Shown here piece after piece: positions 1 through 16,400 of a DNA stretch of 30,260 nt. The first letter of the stretch is position 1. The number at the start of each line of letters is the position of its first letter. The position numbers and the translations under genes were made by a program. The DNA comes from Lingula anatina. Lineage: Eukaryota; Brachiopoda; Lingulata; Lingulida; Lingulidae. Below the pieces are notes generated by a model. That model was not told the origin of the DNA. It did not search any database and worked only from the letters and a program-made list of their open reading frames with translations. Where the stretch lies: contig NW_019773714.1 of NCBI RefSeq assembly GCF_001039355.2, positions 422,067 to 452,326 of the forward strand, read 5' to 3'.

Positions 1-687
1 GGAGGACAATGATTAGTTATTGGTGTTGGTGGTCCAGATCAATAATCAATCAATAAGCAATAATAATCAACAATTGCTGTCTAGGCAGAGGTCTGCGCTC
101 TCAGAGTGCTTTTCTTGTTTTGTTATGTTTTCCTTTTTAATTTTCAAACACTGGCATTTGTGACTTTTAACTCTCATCTGCCTGAGGCTCTGCACATTTT
201 CTGTATTTCCACATAAGCAGTTGTATTGTTTTTTATGTCTATAAACATTATGTAATATTATTTTATGCACTGTCATCATTTTTCAAAAATTGAGACCTTC
301 ATCATGTGAATTTGAACTCTCATGGTCCTGAAACTGTAATCTTATTGAAGGGGTGGATTGAGACCATCTTCTGGGTCTTCTGGAAGACGGTCAGATTATT
401 AAGTTTATATTGACTGGTATCTATTTTTTTCTGTTGGAAGACCATAAAAATGGGGGATGGATCAACATAGATACTTTGGAATACTGTCAGAAAATATATC
501 TGGGTTCGCTCCTGTTATTGACCATGGTACCTGTTGTGCATGATTAGAATTCAGTGTTGACTGACAATGCTATTATAAGCATTATTTATTATTGCATCAA
601 AATTGACAAAATAACCTATTTTGCATCTTTATTTTCTGTTTTTTGTCTGCACATTTGACAGCTTTGCTGCCTTGTTACTGTTACTTT
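1..687. other. No recognisable gene; AT-rich flank
   Basis: I see no exon with flanking splice sites, no RNA gene and no family resemblance here. The short open frames look like chance. It may be an intron of the gene whose last exons lie at 1531-2095, because the transposon-like element that follows sits directly between this stretch and that exon. Confidence 0.4.
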
Positions 688-1418
688 CACCCTGAGCTTC
701 AGAGATAACTTGACACTAACCTCTTCACTATAGCCTATCTTCATCGTGTCAAGTTACCTCTGACGAAAATAGTTTGACCTAGTTTATATAAGCCAATCGA
801 ATCCATGTTTCAAAATTTTTCACCAAAGTTTGGTGAAAACGCTGATTGGTTGAAAATCCAGAATTATATCCAACGAGAAAATTGTATTTCATTGCGTCCG
901 CATTACTGTCAATCGGCACTCCTCGGCTGATTCCGCAAGCTCCATACTAACAACAAAGTTATTGTCGAGTGCGGAGACATCCGAGTAGTTCCGAGTACAT
1001 AAACGTACACAAAGAAAGCATGGCGTCTCCTACAAGTGACTACGTAAAAGAATGTGTTAAGTTATCTCTTGATTCTTTGCAAAATATGAGTATATCGGAA
1101 TTGAAACCAGAGCAGTTTGAAGCCCTGCATCATTATCTACTGAGGGATGATGACGGATGATGTATTTTACGTACTGTTCACAGGTTACAGCAAGTCCCTG
1201 ATATTTAGCCTTATCTTTGATTGGTCCGGATTTGAACAAAGCCTGCTTTGACTCGTTCGCGTTCATTGGCTAGATCATTCAATGAGTCATTGAGGGTGGG
1301 CTTTAAATTTGATTGGCGGGCGGTGCGGGCAATCGAATGTGGTCAGAGGTAACTTGACATGATGAAGATAGGCTATCGTGAAGAGGTTAGTGTCAAGTTA
1401 TCTCTGAAGCTCAGGGTG
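688..1418. mobile_element. TIR DNA transposon, non-autonomous, about 731 bp
   Basis: The two ends are near-perfect inverted repeats of about 76 bp. The left arm is about 688-764 and begins CACCCTGAGCTTCAGAG. The right arm is about 1342-1418 and ends in its reverse complement. The arms differ at only a few bases, for example in the CACTATAGCC/CACGATAGCC segment. Both sides are flanked by the same 8 bp, GTTACTTT (680-687 and 1419-1426), which looks like a target-site duplication. Eight-base duplications are known for the hAT, P and KDZ superfamilies, and the ends do not let me choose between them. The interior is richer in CpG than the surroundings. It has CCAAT boxes in both orientations (near 791, 843, 1219, 1261 and 1309) and a helicase-like coding remnant. 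No transposase is present, so it would need one supplied in trans. Confidence 0.85.
1020..1251 (+). pseudogene. RecQ-like DNA helicase N-terminal fragment (broken)
   Basis: An ATG at 1020 opens a frame of 46 codons. Its end, ELKPEQFEALHHYLLRDD, resembles the segment just before the P-loop in RecQ-type helicases, where a conserved Q lies upstream of a [G/R]DD-V motif. The frame stops at 1158-1160. In another frame, from 1156, the reading continues as DDVFYVLFTGYSKSLIF, a degraded Walker A motif where the family usually has PTG(Y/F)GKS. The lysine codon is at 1092+100 (1192-1194). The frame change coincides with an imperfect 10-bp duplication of GGATGATG at 1149-1163. The second frame stops at 1249-1251, and no further helicase motifs follow. 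It is therefore a captured or left-over 5' end of a helicase gene inside the transposon. The family call rests on short motifs only. Confidence 0.6.
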
Positions 1419-1530
1419 GTTACTTTGCACTGAAAATATTAATTTACTGTCACGCATGAAAGAATTTAAGATATCTACTTGTAGAGATAAATTTGTAATT
1501 CAAATTTCTTTAATATGAAATATTTTACAG

Positions 1531-2095
1531 CCTGGCAGGCCACAGTGTTAGAGAACATGGAAACATTGTGCAAGAATCCCATAGATACCATCTGGCCCCG
1601 AGATACCTTGTTCCGCTACTTTTTACTGATGGAAACACTACAGGAGAACCTCACAGAGAGGCAGGAGATTTTGAAGTTGGCAGGTAATAGATTTTACATA
1701 TCATGTGCTGGGGTAGCACTAGCAATTTTTTCACTTAGCCAAATTGCCACTGTTTCATCACTTTTTTTTCTCCAAATGGTTTAAATTTGACAAAAACAAG
1801 TCAAATCAACCCTTTTTTTTTGTTTAGCCAGTTTAAGTCAGTTTTAGCATTTGGCTAATTTGGTGAGTGTTAGCGCTATCCCAGATGTGTATCAAAAGTT
1901 TCTTAATAACTTGCTAGAAAACTTAAAGTCACTGTTATGCCTATTTGATATTTCAGTTTCATTCAAATTCCAAAATCTCTGATTTTCATAGCAACAACTA
2001 TTACATATACACAGTAGCTGCCCTCCTTGCTGGTCTTAGTCTTACTGTTTCTTCTCGTTTCAGATCAGTGTATTTTAAACATGCACGATACCTAA
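1531..2095 (+). CDS. 3' exons of an unidentified gene (partial)
   Basis: An exon at 1531-1683 is preceded by the acceptor TATTTTACAG and followed by a GTAATA donor. It encodes about 50 residues (WQATVLENMETLCKNPIDTI onward, then a helical, Leu/Glu-rich stretch ending EILKLA). It ends in phase 1. The next good acceptor is TCTCGTTTCAG at 2053-2063. Joining in phase gives a short C-terminal end, DQCILNMHDT, with a stop at 2093-2095. A different frame of the same last exon stays open to 2142 (ending GPNFQFG) but does not match the phase of the previous exon. The rest of the gene would lie to the left of the window. I do not recognise the protein. The exon structure and lack of internal stops favour a real gene, but the second exon is weakly supported. 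Confidence 0.45.
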
Positions 2096-2424
2096 GAGAA
2101 CACGCAAAAAAGTCTTGGGGCCCCAACTTTCAGTTTGGATAAAGAAGTTCAATATAATTCTAGTGATGCTATTTTGTCATACTAATACTAATACTCAAGT
2201 GGCTTGAGTTGTGAGTGATATTTACATCTTCTTGGAATGATAAAAGACCCCCACCCCAACAAGGAAGCTAGGTGATGGTATTTGGGGCAAAAAAAAAAAA
2301 AACAAAAAAACCTTCTACTACCTTTTTAATATGAAAAACTTCAAAAGTCTGTAAATTAATATGTTATGACCACTGTTGGTCTACATTTAATTCATATTTG
2401 TGATTAAATTTTATTTAAGCTTTG

Positions 2425-2430
2425 AATAAA
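2425..2430 (+). terminator. Candidate polyadenylation signal AATAAA
   Basis: AATAAA lies about 330 bp after the proposed stop at 2095, in AT-rich DNA. Several other AATAAA copies follow (near 2508 and 2939), so the exact 3' end is uncertain. Confidence 0.3.
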
Positions 2431-2839
2431 ATATTTATTATGGTCTTAAGTGATATAGAACAGCTGTTTCATTTCTACAACGCATTTTTGTTTACTTGTA
2501 TTTGTTATTTGAATAAACAAAAGCAGTTTTCTGCGTTATATTGAGGACTTCATTCGCTTTGTTTCAGATATAGAAATTGAAAAACATTATTCAAATTTTC
2601 AAATGGTTTTTGATAATTATCTGAGTTCAGAGGCATTAAAATTTTATTTAATGCTAATAGAAGGTGCATAACTTCCAAATTTGAGTATTTCCTAACAAAA
2701 TAATCTTTATTTCCATTATAGTTATAAACATGTAATTTTGCTTGTAATAAGATCTACATGTTAAAATGTACAAATGCACAGACACTGCAGTAGTTCCCAG
2801 AAGAAAATTGTTTTGTAAAACCAAAACAAATAAATTATG

Positions 2840-2865
2840 TATATATATATATATATATATATATA
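2840..2865. repeat. (TA)n microsatellite
   Basis: About 12 uninterrupted TA units, followed by a degenerate AT-rich tail to about 2878. Confidence 0.9.
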
Positions 2866-3675
2866 GATATAAATATATGCATTATTGTAAAGCATTAAGG
2901 ACGGAACAGACATGAATATTTATAGTCATACATTCAAATAAACTTCAACTGGATTTCACTAGCATAGCAGTAATATGTAAGCTCGATATTGCACATATCT
3001 TTATGAGCTGCTACATTAACTATACTTTAAGGAAAAGTGTGTGGAATATTCATTCCTATACTTCCTACTATTTATTCACAAACCCTGTACTAATAAATAA
3101 AGGCTAAGAGCCTTTTGAATAATGAAATTATAACTTGTTCAAAATTTTCATTCATTTTTTTTTCCAAATATTTTCAGCAAGCAGAAATGAAAGATATGTG
3201 TTAAATATTCATTAGGTTTAATCGAAGAAAGAAAGTTGGGTATATTTAAGCGCGAGACAAATGTTGCTCAGTTGTTAGTTAGAACTAAATAACTTTTGGA
3301 TACCACAATACTTTCCTGCCAAAATCGTACAGAGGGGCCCTTTACCAATAATTAACCACTGTTTTTGCAAATAACCCCAGTGATATTCTTAACAACCCCA
3401 ACAAAAATTCAGATCTTAATAGCTCACATGCAGTGTCAGATATGGGTCTTTTTATTAGCTGTATTTACCTGGCAACACTTATTTTATGTAAATCATTTCC
3501 TTGAATAAACAACCCATTCAAAGCCTAGGATAAGAAATCTTACTGCTAGTACATTTACATAGTAAAACTGAAAATTAAGCACTGGCATGATAATTTTTTG
3601 CACAACCACCAACCAATTTTTTTTTACAACATGAATATTTCACTTGAAAGTGACTTAAAATGAGTAAATAATGGG

Positions 3676-3681
3676 TTTATT
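3676..3681 (-). terminator. Candidate KATNAL2 poly(A) signal
   Basis: TTTATT on the + strand reads AATAAA on the - strand, about 240 bp after the KATNAL2 stop codon. It is the nearest clear copy that I see. Another lies at 3451-3456. Confidence 0.35.
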
Positions 3682-3920
3682 ATGCTGATAAAAAGAGGTT
3701 TGATGGACAGCAGAACAATAAATTCAAGAATTGTACTTCGAGCAAATGCTTTAAATATACCATTACTTATACTACCATTGATATTTGAGAATGAATGCTA
3801 ACTTGCAGGCATACTATGATGAAGACCCAATTTGTCTGCATATTCTCAATGCATATTCCTCTTTCAAAACCCTGAACTCTGCAACTGCACTGCCATTTCT
3901 ATAACTTGAATTGATCTTGG

Positions 3921-10342
<6,422 letters not shown>

Positions 10343-10400
10343 GATGACGGTTGTTTACGGTCGTGAAGACGAGCTAATATGGCGATTCATTCCCGACATG
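10343..10400. promoter_or_regulatory. Compact divergent promoter, with a YY1-like site
   Basis: KATNAL2 starts translation leftward at 10342. A candidate first noncoding exon of the rightward gene begins by about 10379 (donor GATAG|GTGAGC near 10418, or a stronger AG|GTAAGTC at 10622). Between and at the edge are a CRE-like TGATGACGG (10342-10350) and AATATGGCGATTC (about 10376-10388), which matches the YY1 core AANATGGCG. No TATA box is evident. Both genes probably share this regulatory DNA. The transcription start sites are inferred. Confidence 0.5.
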
Positions 10401-10995
10401 CAACAGTAATTGCGATAGGTGAGCAAAAGTTGACCTCGATAAACTGATCCTGCAGAGCTTGGAAAATGTTTGGATTTTGTGTTTGTTTGGGCGTTTTCTC
10501 GTATATCTAATAACGTACAAATAACTAGAACAGAGTGTTTTAATATTGCGTAATCCAAAGGAGGACCCCCTGCACCTTATGTCTTTTTGATATTCGAAAG
10601 GGAAATGTGAGTACTTGACGAGGTAAGTCTTAAAAAGGGAGCTGTCTGCATATTATTACATTACTTTCTGCCTACATTGCAATTGGCTTCAGTTGTTTAG
10701 GTGTTAATCACCAATTTAACGTAGTAACACAATGAATTTAAACCTGGACAGCACTGCATGTGCAGTATTCAGAGGTCTAATGCGAATTCGCATAAAGTGG
10801 ACATACTTCTACTTACACTGATTTTCTAATATCAATTAAGTTTGAATTAGCAAGCCTAATATTGCTTAATAAATTATTTGATGTAAATTATTTCAGATAA
10901 AGTCTCATGCACTGGTTCAATCATTCAGTGTGAAAGTGTGACACTTTCAATACCTGGATTCTTATTTTGAAAAGTGCAGTCAACCAATCTGCACG
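10401..10995 (+). other. 5' UTR exon(s) and first intron of the 428-aa gene
   Basis: A strong donor (GACGAG|GTAAGTC, exon end 10622) and a good acceptor (TTATTTCAG, exon start 10897) bracket an intron that carries no coding signal. The coding exon therefore starts with about 99 bp of 5' UTR. An upstream ATG at 10379 (MAIHSRH...) is out of frame with the main ORF after splicing and would form a short upstream ORF. Confidence 0.5.
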
Positions 10996-12282
10996 ATGAA
11001 GAATGACGACAGAGATCATAAGAGACAGTGCAATAAGGAATTAGCATCAACAAAAGCACCATTCAAAAAGGCAAAATATGCCTGGCAAATAAAAAGGACA
11101 TCTTCAGAAAGTACCTCCATGTGTGAAACTAATGATGTCATGAATGTTGATGATACAATACAGAAAGCCAACCATGACAATGTTTTAAGTGATCCTGCCA
11201 GCAGAAGGTCAGACATGTTGGCAAATCCCCATCCTGCAATACTGACTGCTACCTCATCTGAAAAAAATATGCAGTTATCAGAAGAAAACTGCAGAGAACA
11301 TAATGACTCGATTAAACAGAAAACAAACATAAACTGTCAGCCAGATGAATCCAAGGCAGAGTGCAAAAATTCTGAGTGTCTGAGTTTTATTGAAGATTCC
11401 ATATCCAACAGCATTTGTAATGACCTAAAGCAAACGATTGATAAGGCAGATGGAAGAAAGTTAGATACACAGGAACCAACTGTAGAAATTATTGGAAGTT
11501 GCACAACAGAGACCCAGGTTATAGAAATACAAGATCTCCATTCACTACCCCCAACATCTTCAAATGTATTGGAAGATTGCAGAATTATAGAGAGAGTGTT
11601 ATTACGCAAATGGCAAAACATGCACTGCAGTAAAGCACTGATTGAAAATGCTATTAATAAGTCACTTGAAGAGATGGGTGCAACTCCTGAGTCAAGTCAT
11701 GATGAACAACATGCTGAAGAAGCAGGTATTCTAACTGCTATTCAAAGACAAGGACTGACAACAGCCAGGCCTGCATTAACTGCAGAACAACGTCAGAGAA
11801 TTATGCCCATGTTGGATAGCCTTACACAGGCTACTGAAAACATACTGACCAACAGAGCATATGCTTACTCTGCACTGAATGATGAGCAGAATATTTCGTA
11901 TTCCACAAGTTGGCATACAGAGACAGCAGCTGGTGTTGGGGATACTGATGATACTTCATCGGTGGAAGAATCTCACTTCATGGGCCATGTGCAAAGTGGC
12001 AATGGTAGTAGAAGTGACTGTGACACAAACTCTGTACAAAATGCTGGTACCGAAGCTGTGGAAAGCATAAGCTCTGAAGAGGAAGATTCTCAAAATTTGA
12101 ATTTGGTTTCTAGTGTACCTTTTCAAACACATTACAGCTGTGAGGATGATGTTTGCTTGAATATTGTGCAAGGGGAAGAAGTTCCACAATCTCCTAGTCA
12201 TTTTATGGATGCTGCAGTTCTCATGGCAATTGACCAGCAAGGCCTGACATTACAGAACTATAGTGATGATAATTATCAGTAG
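10996..12282 (+). CDS. Uncharacterised acidic, Ser-rich 428-aa protein
   Basis: A single uninterrupted coding exon. I do not recognise the family. The N-terminus (about residues 1-35) is basic and contains FKKAKYAWQIKR, which could be a nuclear localisation signal. Residues 35-195 are low in hydrophobics and look disordered. A predicted-helical segment at about 195-235 includes IERVLLRKWQNMHCSKALIENAINKSLEEMG. Residues 240-255 (AEEAGILTAIQRQGLT) and 404-418 (DAAVLMAIDQQGLTL) are two copies of one short motif, A-x-[IV]-L-x-A-I-x-x-Q-G-L-T. The C-terminal half contains acidic serine clusters such as ISSEEEDSQN, typical of CK2 sites. The alanine-isoleucine core resembles ubiquitin-interacting helices, but this is a weak guess. 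The open frame of 428 codons in AT-rich DNA, the upstream spliced UTR and the shared promoter with KATNAL2 support a real gene. No signal peptide or membrane segment is seen. Confidence 0.8.
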   Translation: MKNDDRDHKRQCNKELASTKAPFKKAKYAWQIKRTSSESTSMCETNDVMNVDDTIQKANHDNVLSDPASRRSDMLANPHPAILTATSSEKNMQLSEENCREHNDSIKQKTNINCQPDESKAECKNSECLSFIEDSISNSICNDLKQTIDKADGRKLDTQEPTVEIIGSCTTETQVIEIQDLHSLPPTSSNVLEDCRIIERVLLRKWQNMHCSKALIENAINKSLEEMGATPESSHDEQHAEEAGILTAIQRQGLTTARPALTAEQRQRIMPMLDSLTQATENILTNRAYAYSALNDEQNISYSTSWHTETAAGVGDTDDTSSVEESHFMGHVQSGNGSRSDCDTNSVQNAGTEAVESISSEEEDSQNLNLVSSVPFQTHYSCEDDVCLNIVQGEEVPQSPSHFMDAAVLMAIDQQGLTLQNYSDDNYQ

Positions 12283-12446
12283 GATTATTGGCAGCAGTTT
12301 TATCTGTAAAGTGTTCAGTCACTTACTGTTTCTACTTTTTGAAATGGTTAGCACATGCGAGAAGGGTGTACATTGGAACTGTAATGACCTATATCTGGAA
12401 CTTTTACAGGCGAAAGTAACAAAAATATTGTCTTTGAATTAAAGAC

Positions 12447-12700
12447 TGGGTTTCCATACCTAGATTGATCTAACATAATTGACCCATCTCCAAGGCCTTT
12501 CTCGCCAAGTTGCTTTCAGCTTAAGTGGCTTAGATGTCTGGCATACCTACTGAAGCTGCATAATGATAATTAATTACCCCCTAGCAGCTTCAGTAGGCGT
12601 GACAGACATCTTAACCACTTAACTTGATTGCAATTTTACAAGATTCCCCTTGGAGATAGATCGATCCACAATTAGTACGATACGGTCTGGGAATAGACCC
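12447..12700. repeat. Diverged inverted-repeat element in a 3' UTR
   Basis: Arms about 12447-12558 and 12584-12700 are imperfect reverse complements around an AT-rich loop. The innermost part (CCTACTGAAGCTGC against GCAGCTTCAGTAGG) is perfect, as are TCTCCAAGG / CCTTGGAGA further out. The divergence suggests an old MITE-like insertion. It lies between the stop of the 428-aa gene and its AATAAA, so the mRNA would carry a long hairpin. Confidence 0.75.
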
Positions 12701-12750
12701 TAATACTGTAAATATCTTTATGGCATGGACTGAAAACTATGCTGTTTTTC

Positions 12751-12756
12751 AATAAA
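12751..12756 (+). terminator. Poly(A) signal of the 428-aa gene
   Basis: AATAAA in TTTTTCAATAAATGTC, about 470 bp after the stop codon at 12280-12282 and immediately downstream of the inverted-repeat element. Confidence 0.55.
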
Positions 12757-12807
12757 TGTCAATAGAGTATGAATTATGTTGTCATGATTTTATAAAGTGT
12801 TTTTTTT

Positions 12808-12813
12808 TTTATT
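12808..12813 (-). terminator. Candidate LRRC28 poly(A) signal
   Basis: TTTATT on the + strand, that is AATAAA on the - strand, about 195 bp after the LRRC28 stop. Another copy at 12993-12998 is only 11 bp after the stop and seems too close. Confidence 0.35.
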
Positions 12814-13008
12814 TTCAATAATCATAGTATAAAATCATAGTATCACGCTTGAAAATATGTAAAATAAATATTTTCAAAACTATGACAGATCTTGAAAGCT
12901 TTATGAAGTTTTGCTGAATTTTGTAATCAGTTTCTGTTCTGTGATTATAAATGCTGCACAGCAGCAACATTTGAAGCACTAAGTACTAGTATTTTATTTT
13001 TCCATAAA

Positions 13009-13399
13009 CTAACCATTGTCCAACAGGACAACTGCCAGTGAGAAGTCCATAAAATTTGGGAAAACAACAGGCATTCTAACATTAACCAGCACCTTTTTCA
13101 CACAATTAAATGAGCAAGAAAAGGTCATCAGATACATCTTATTGTAACTCTGAACATCTCTGGTAAAAATCATAGGAAATCCCATGCTGAAGATGGCTTG
13201 GCTGCAGTTGTGACAGTCGGCAGTAGGTGTTCGCAGCTTTCTGTGGAGTTCCTTTGGAAGATCATTGACACCAATGCCTGTGAAAGAATTAAAATCGTAA
13301 AAAAATCTCTAGAATTTCATTTTAGTTAATAATCAGTTTAATCATGCCTGAACATTCTGAAGTTTTAACGTTCATGTTACATGGCTAAAACTGAGGATG

Positions 13400-13457
<58 letters not shown>

Positions 13458-16400
13458 TAAACAAGGAAATTTCAAAATGATGCCTTACCTTCACATTTAA
13501 CGGAGCTAAACAGTACTCTCATGCTCATTTCAAGCAGGCTGACAATTTTATTTGTGCTGTCTCCAACTGCATGGATATCTTGTGGTAAGAAAACAGTCTT
13601 GATCTCTGTTTCTGAGTGGGGTATAGTCAGGTGAGGACGGGGTATTGATGGATGGATAGAAAAGTTCCTCTTGCTACAACTGAAATGAATACAGACAAAT
13701 TGAATGTTAAATTTAATGTAAATTTCTATTAAACATTTTGCACTTACAGACAGGCTATTGAAAGTTTTACATAAATTTGTTTCTCAGTAAGAAATGATGG
13801 CAATATTGAAGTAGGAGTGTCAAGACTACAAAGTCCATAAAATATTGCCTGTACCCATTAAATCCAATCTACTTGTTGATAAGGTTCCATGGCAGACAGT
13901 GCAAGTAAGGGTTGTTATCAAAATACACATTTTTCAGCGAATCAGTATTTCCTAAACCTGAAAGTATATCATAATTTACATTTGAGAATCAAAAGTGGTC
14001 ACAAAATAAAAAAATTAAGTACAAAATAAATAATTCACAGAATCTTTTAAAATCACCTTAATAGTAGACTAGTAGTATATAAAATATTTAAGTTTCAAAT
14101 CTATAAACTTTGAAGGCAAGTTAGGCAAGTTGAATGTAAGTGACAGTTTTTATTACCTGGAGGGATGCATAATAAGCAATTGCCAGAGGCCGAGAGTTCT
14201 TCCAAGTGGTGTAGATGGCAGATCTCATTTGGTAAATACGAAAGTCTGTTTTTATCCAGCATTAACATCTGTAGGCTTTGGCACTGTCCTATCTCTTCTG
14301 GGAGGTGTTGGAGCCTGTTACTCATAACATCTAGGGTAGACAAGTGCCGCAGGCTGAATAACTCTGGAATAGATAGCCAATATATTCAGGGTCAGGGAGG
14401 CAGGTCAAAAAGACAACCATCGTGATTTAAAACCAGACCACATGGTGCTTAACACAAAATTATTGTTGATGACAATACAATAAACCAGTGTTTTGACATT
14501 TTGTTTAGGTACCTGAACAACAATTGCAAAAAAAACAAAAAAAACAAAAAAAAAAACTACCATTCAGACCTTTCAAAAAGCAAAAATCTGTCAATTGGCA
14601 AAAAATCCACAAGCATACTTGTTGCATTACCATTGTTAGTGTTTCCGCCAATATATCTATTTATCTCTACTTGAAATAATAACCATAAAAATAAAGCAAA
14701 ATGGTCATTTGTGTAGTACCACCTTTTGGCAGTGTGGAAATTTCATTGTTGGCTAAATGCAGTGTTGTTAACTGGGACAGGCATCCAATACTGACTGGGA
14801 CAGAGGTCAAGTGGTTACAGCTCACATTCAACGACTGAAGACTAACCAGATCCCCAACACCTATAAGGATAAATAATCAAGAAAAAATTAGTATTCACTG
14901 ATCGTTTCTAAAATCTCTTAAAAACTACAGTTGCACCCTTCCACAGAAGTCATGACAAATATCTGCGATTTTTTATCCTTTAAAAGTAACATAGTATCAT
15001 GCACTTACCATTAGGGAGTTCATTAAGTTCATTGGAATGCAAGTACCTGTCACAAATTAAAAGGGAATAAAATTAATTTTCACCCAATATTTCTGTATTG
15101 ATATAATTCATACTGAAACTTATTGATGCATGGATTAATCCAATCTTGCCATTTTTCAAAAAGGTAAACATTAAGGTCATTTTAATTTTAAAGCCATGTT
15201 CCATATTTAAGGAGTGAAGTAGTGTTTTGAAATGTGTTACTTATCATACATGTATTATGTATCATACATGTATAACTTGAGAATTAATACTTACAATTCT
15301 ATCAAACTGCTCAATTTTCCAATATCTTCAGGCTGTTGAAATAATGAAGTAAATCAACACTGTTAAACTGGTAATCTTGGAATACAACAGTACAAAACAG
15401 TCAAAAACTAGGATGTTTTTAAAATAAGTACTTTATTAGGTTGACCAGCATCAAATTCTCGCACGATTTTCATGTAATTCCCAACAAGATATCATGAATG
15501 AGCAAAAATGTTCATTCAATTGGAATTGAAACATAGATTATTAAGTAATGCTTATTTAGGACATCAGTATAACCCAGTTGGCCATAATTAAGCTGATGGT
15601 GAAAAAAAAGTCGAGCTTTAAGCTTTTTAATATGCTAAATAAATATGATTATTATTTTAAAGATAAATGAGATCCGATTATTATTTTAAAGATAAATGAG
15701 ATCCAGAAATTGTTTTTTTTTTTAAGGGAAGGTTTTCCCCTTTATACGGCGTGTTTTACTGTATGAACATATATACAGACAAACAAACAAAATTATGGCA
15801 TTTTCTTTCCACAATGTTGCATACACCATGTAGAAGTTAGGAAGCATGCTGAAAGGGGTTCTTTCTTGTAAATCGCAAAACAGATAAATGTTCTGGTCCA
15901 GATTTCCTTGACAACACTACATTCATTATAAAGCCATTTTCTTCCATTATAGACTGTATTTCATCAATGTCATTTTCTTTTATAACAACCAGGTAAAACA
16001 CACCACATTTTGACAACAACAGGGGAACCTGTGGGAAAAATCTGTCCATCACTTCCCGTCCCCTCTCTCCCCCTGCCCATGATGCTTCAATCCCAGAACT
16101 TCCCACCTCTACTGGTGGTGTTACCACATATGGTGGGTTGAAAATTAATATGTCAACGTTTCCCTGACATCTGTACAGTAATGCTGAAGCTAGATCTGTG
16201 AGGACAGGGTTCAAATCAACATTGTTTTGTCTGGCAGTTCTTAGTGTCACAGCAGTGGCCTTGGGATTCACATCACTACATATATGAAACACTTTCATTT
16301 TCAGTATCTGTGCCAGGAAAGTACTGACAATGCCAGAGCCACATCCAACTTCTAAAGACACACTTGGGTTTAGCATTGTGATGATTTCTATGTCTTTCTC

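Larger units (their letters stand above)
2143..3920. other. Convergent intergenic region / 3' UTRs
   Basis: This is AT-rich DNA between the stop of the leftmost gene and the KATNAL2 stop. It should contain both 3' UTRs. Apart from a TA microsatellite and several possible poly(A) signals on both strands, I see no coding exon and no RNA gene. Confidence 0.5.

Noticed and set aside
67-279. 70-codon - strand frame near the window start
   Set aside because: Low-complexity, lysine-rich, with no splice sites or homology; probably chance.
15241-15275. Repeated TATCATACATGTAT
   Set aside because: Two copies of a short AT-rich word in an intron; too small to call an element.
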